From Burkholderia pyrrocinia (GTDB lineage: Bacteria > Pseudomonadota > Gammaproteobacteria > Burkholderiales > Burkholderiaceae), in the NCBI RefSeq assembly GCF_003330765.1, contig NZ_CP024902.1, forward strand, positions 2,356,001 through 2,420,000: a DNA stretch of 64,000 nucleotides. The letters are read 5' to 3'. Of this stretch, positions 62,387-64,000 are shown one piece after another. Within the stretch, counting starts at the first letter, position 1, and every line of letters starts with the position of its first letter. The notes beneath the pieces were generated by a model. It did no database searches. It saw only the letters and a list, made by a program, of their open reading frames with translations, and was not told where the DNA came from. A program made the translations under genes and the position numbers.

Positions 62387-64000
62387 ATGACCCGGATCGT
62401 TACCCGCCCCGTCGCGCCCGCCGACGCCGAAGTGCTCGCGCGCCACGGCCTGCACCCCGTCCTCGCGCGCCTGTACGCGTCGCGTGGCGTGCAGTCCCCC
62501 ACCGACATCGAAACCGCGCTTGCGCGCCTCGTCCCGCCCACCGAGCTGAAAGGCTGCGCCGACGCGGCGTCGCTGCTCGCCGACGCGATCGCCGACCAAC
62601 GACGCCTGCTCGTCGTCGCCGACTACGACTGCGACGGCGCGACCGCGTGCGCGGTCGCGGTGCGCGGCCTGCGGATGTTCGGCGCGCAGACCGACTACCT
62701 GGTGCCGAACCGCTTCGAATACGGCTACGGCCTCACGCCCGAAATCGTCGAGCTCGCGGCCGCGCGCAAGCCCGACCTGCTGATCACCGTCGACAACGGG
62801 ATCGCGAGCGTCGCGGGCGTCGAAGCCGCGAACGCGCGCGGCATCGACGTGCTCGTGACCGATCACCACCTGCCCGGCGACGCGCTGCCCGCCGCCCGTG
62901 CGATCGTCAACCCGAACCAGCCCGGCTGCGCGTTCCCGAGCAAGCATATCGCCGGCGTCGGCGTGATGTTCTACGTGCTGCTCGCGCTGCGCGCCGAGCT
63001 GCGCCGCCGCGGCGCCTTCGCCAGCAAGGAAGCCGAGCCGCGCCTCGACGGCCTGCTCGACCTCGTCGCGCTCGGCACCGTCGCCGACGTCGTGCGGCTC
63101 GACGGCAACAACCGCGTGCTCGTCGCGCAGGGGCTGCAGCGCATCCGCAACGGCCGCATGCAGCCGGGCATCGCCGCGCTGTTCCGCGCCGCCGCGCGCG
63201 AAGCGCGCACGGCATCGGGCTTCGACCTCGGTTTCGGCCTCGGCCCGCGGCTCAACGCCGCCGGGCGGCTCTCCGACATGTCGCTCGGCATCGAGTGCCT
63301 GATCACCGACGATATCGGCCGCGCGTGGGATCTCGCGCAGCAGCTCGACGTGATGAACCGCGAGCGCCGCGAGATCGAGGCCGGCATGCAGCAGCAGGCG
63401 CTCGCCGATCTCGCCGACGTCGATCCGGCCGACGCGTGCACGATCACGCTGTTCAACCCCGAGTGGCACCAGGGCGTGATCGGCATCGTCGCCGGGCGGC
63501 TCAAGGAAAAATTCCACCGCCCGTCGTTCACGTTCGCGCACGCCGACGAGGAAGGCAAGCGGGTCAAGGGTTCGGGCCGGTCGATCGCCGGCTTCCACCT
63601 GCGCGACGCGCTCGACCTCGTGTCGAAACGCGAACCGGACCTGATCGTCGCGTTCGGCGGCCACGCGATGGCGGCCGGCCTGACGCTCGACACCGAGAAC
63701 GTGCCGCGCTTCGCGGCCGCGTTCGAGGCCGTCGCGCGCGAATGGCTGTCCGACGACGCGCTCGCTCGCGTGATCGAGACCGACGGCGAACTCGAGGATG
63801 CGTACTTCACGCCGCAGTTCGTCGGGCTGCTCGACGAGGCCGTCTGGGGGCAAGGCTTTCCGGCCCCGCTTTTCTCGGGCGAATTCGACGTCGTGTCGCA
63901 GTCGCTCGTGAAGGAAAAGCACCTGAAGCTGCAGCTCGCGCGCGGCCGCCAGCGCTTCAACGCGATCTGGTTCAACCACACGGAGCCGCTGCCGGCGAGC
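62387..64000 (+). CDS. recJ: Single-stranded-DNA exonuclease RecJ (3' end outside the window)
   Basis: A 5'-to-3' exonuclease in recombination and mismatch repair; the first 538 codons are present with no stop. The DHH-family motifs are intact: DYDCDG (79-84), DNGIA, DHH (159-161) in VTDHHLPGD, and GTVADVV. The DHHA1 segment (GSGRSIAGFHLRDALD, FGGHAMAAGL) follows, then the OB-fold region. The ATG lies 16 bp after the preceding gene. The E. coli protein is 577 residues, so about 30-40 residues are missing here. Confidence 0.95.
   Translation, partial: MTRIVTRPVAPADAEVLARHGLHPVLARLYASRGVQSPTDIETALARLVPPTELKGCADAASLLADAIADQRRLLVVADYDCDGATACAVAVRGLRMFGAQTDYLVPNRFEYGYGLTPEIVELAAARKPDLLITVDNGIASVAGVEAANARGIDVLVTDHHLPGDALPAARAIVNPNQPGCAFPSKHIAGVGVMFYVLLALRAELRRRGAFASKEAEPRLDGLLDLVALGTVADVVRLDGNNRVLVAQGLQRIRNGRMQPGIAALFRAAAREARTASGFDLGFGLGPRLNAAGRLSDMSLGIECLITDDIGRAWDLAQQLDVMNRERREIEAGMQQQALADLADVDPADACTITLFNPEWHQGVIGIVAGRLKEKFHRPSFTFAHADEEGKRVKGSGRSIAGFHLRDALDLVSKREPDLIVAFGGHAMAAGLTLDTENVPRFAAAFEAVAREWLSDDALARVIETDGELEDAYFTPQFVGLLDEAVWGQGFPAPLFSGEFDVVSQSLVKEKHLKLQLARGRQRFNAIWFNHTEPLPAS

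Noticed and set aside
61259..63979. A 906-codon minus-strand open frame across recJ
   Set aside because: It is the antisense of the RpfE-like gene and recJ, with Arg/Ala-rich, domain-free sequence.

Overview
The window is about 64 kb of high-GC, gene-dense proteobacterial chromosome. Gene content and order point to Burkholderia, most likely the Burkholderia cepacia complex and its main chromosome: pyrG-kdsA-eno-ftsB, dapA-bamC, lolC-lolD-tatD-comEC, an rpfE-like gene beside recJ, cyoABCD, and proteins with PXPV repeats. The genus is a confident inference. The species is not resolved. Nearly all of it is core housekeeping DNA; I see no prophage, insertion sequence, CRISPR array or defence island.

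Layout. 1-1.1 kb: a minus-strand tRNA block, one tRNA-Ala(GGC) followed by three near-identical tRNA-Glu/tRNA-Asp cassettes, each with its own terminator. 1.2-4.7 kb: gltX, a Tat-type patatin-like lipoprotein and an NlpC/P60 cell-wall peptidase. 4.8-10.5 kb: a yejABEF-type oligopeptide ABC importer. 10.7-17 kb: a small PXPV-repeat protein, the cyoABCD cytochrome bo quinol oxidase operon, and a full-length NuoM-like proton-channel subunit with no other complex I genes nearby. 17-22 kb: an AT-richer non-coding stretch, tRNA-Ser(GCT), lysC, tilS and accA. 22-27.4 kb: an AlkA-like glycosylase with a basic Lys/Ala/Pro tail, cysS, a TPR protein, two tandem cyclophilins and lpxH. 27.4-32.4 kb: cysE, trmJ, suhB, a 490-bp unexplained gap and a COG2509-type FAD oxidoreductase whose base usage looks different from its neighbours.

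32.5-38.8 kb: mutS, an overlapping exported phosphoesterase-like protein, slyD, a JmjC/cupin ribosomal-protein hydroxylase (roxA/ycfD type) and a highly repetitive Ala/Ser lipoprotein with a strong promoter and terminator. 38.9-46 kb: a long minus-strand run PHP phosphatase - YciO/Sua5 - M50 protease - trpS - methyltransferase - dapA - bamC - metallo-hydrolase. 46-50 kb: an alpha/beta hydrolase, a DUF455 ferritin-like protein, a gamma-carbonic anhydrase, hslO and a small lipoprotein. 50-54.7 kb: the pyrG-kdsA-eno-ftsB operon. 54.7-61.1 kb: an alpha/beta hydrolase, comEC, tatD, lolD and lolC. 61.3-64 kb: an rpfE-like gene and recJ, which runs off the right edge.

Functional themes are envelope biogenesis (lpxH, kdsA, bamC, lolCD, the lipoproteins), translation and tRNA charging or modification (gltX, cysS, trpS, tilS, trmJ, YciO, roxA), protein folding (three peptidyl-prolyl isomerases, Hsp33), respiration (cyo, NuoM-like) and DNA repair or uptake (mutS, recJ, AlkA-like, comEC). 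No clearly new multi-gene system is visible. The best leads are the isolated NuoM-like subunit beside cyo, the atypical FAD-oxidoreductase segment, the H1-like tail on the glycosylase, and the repetitive Ala/Ser lipoprotein.
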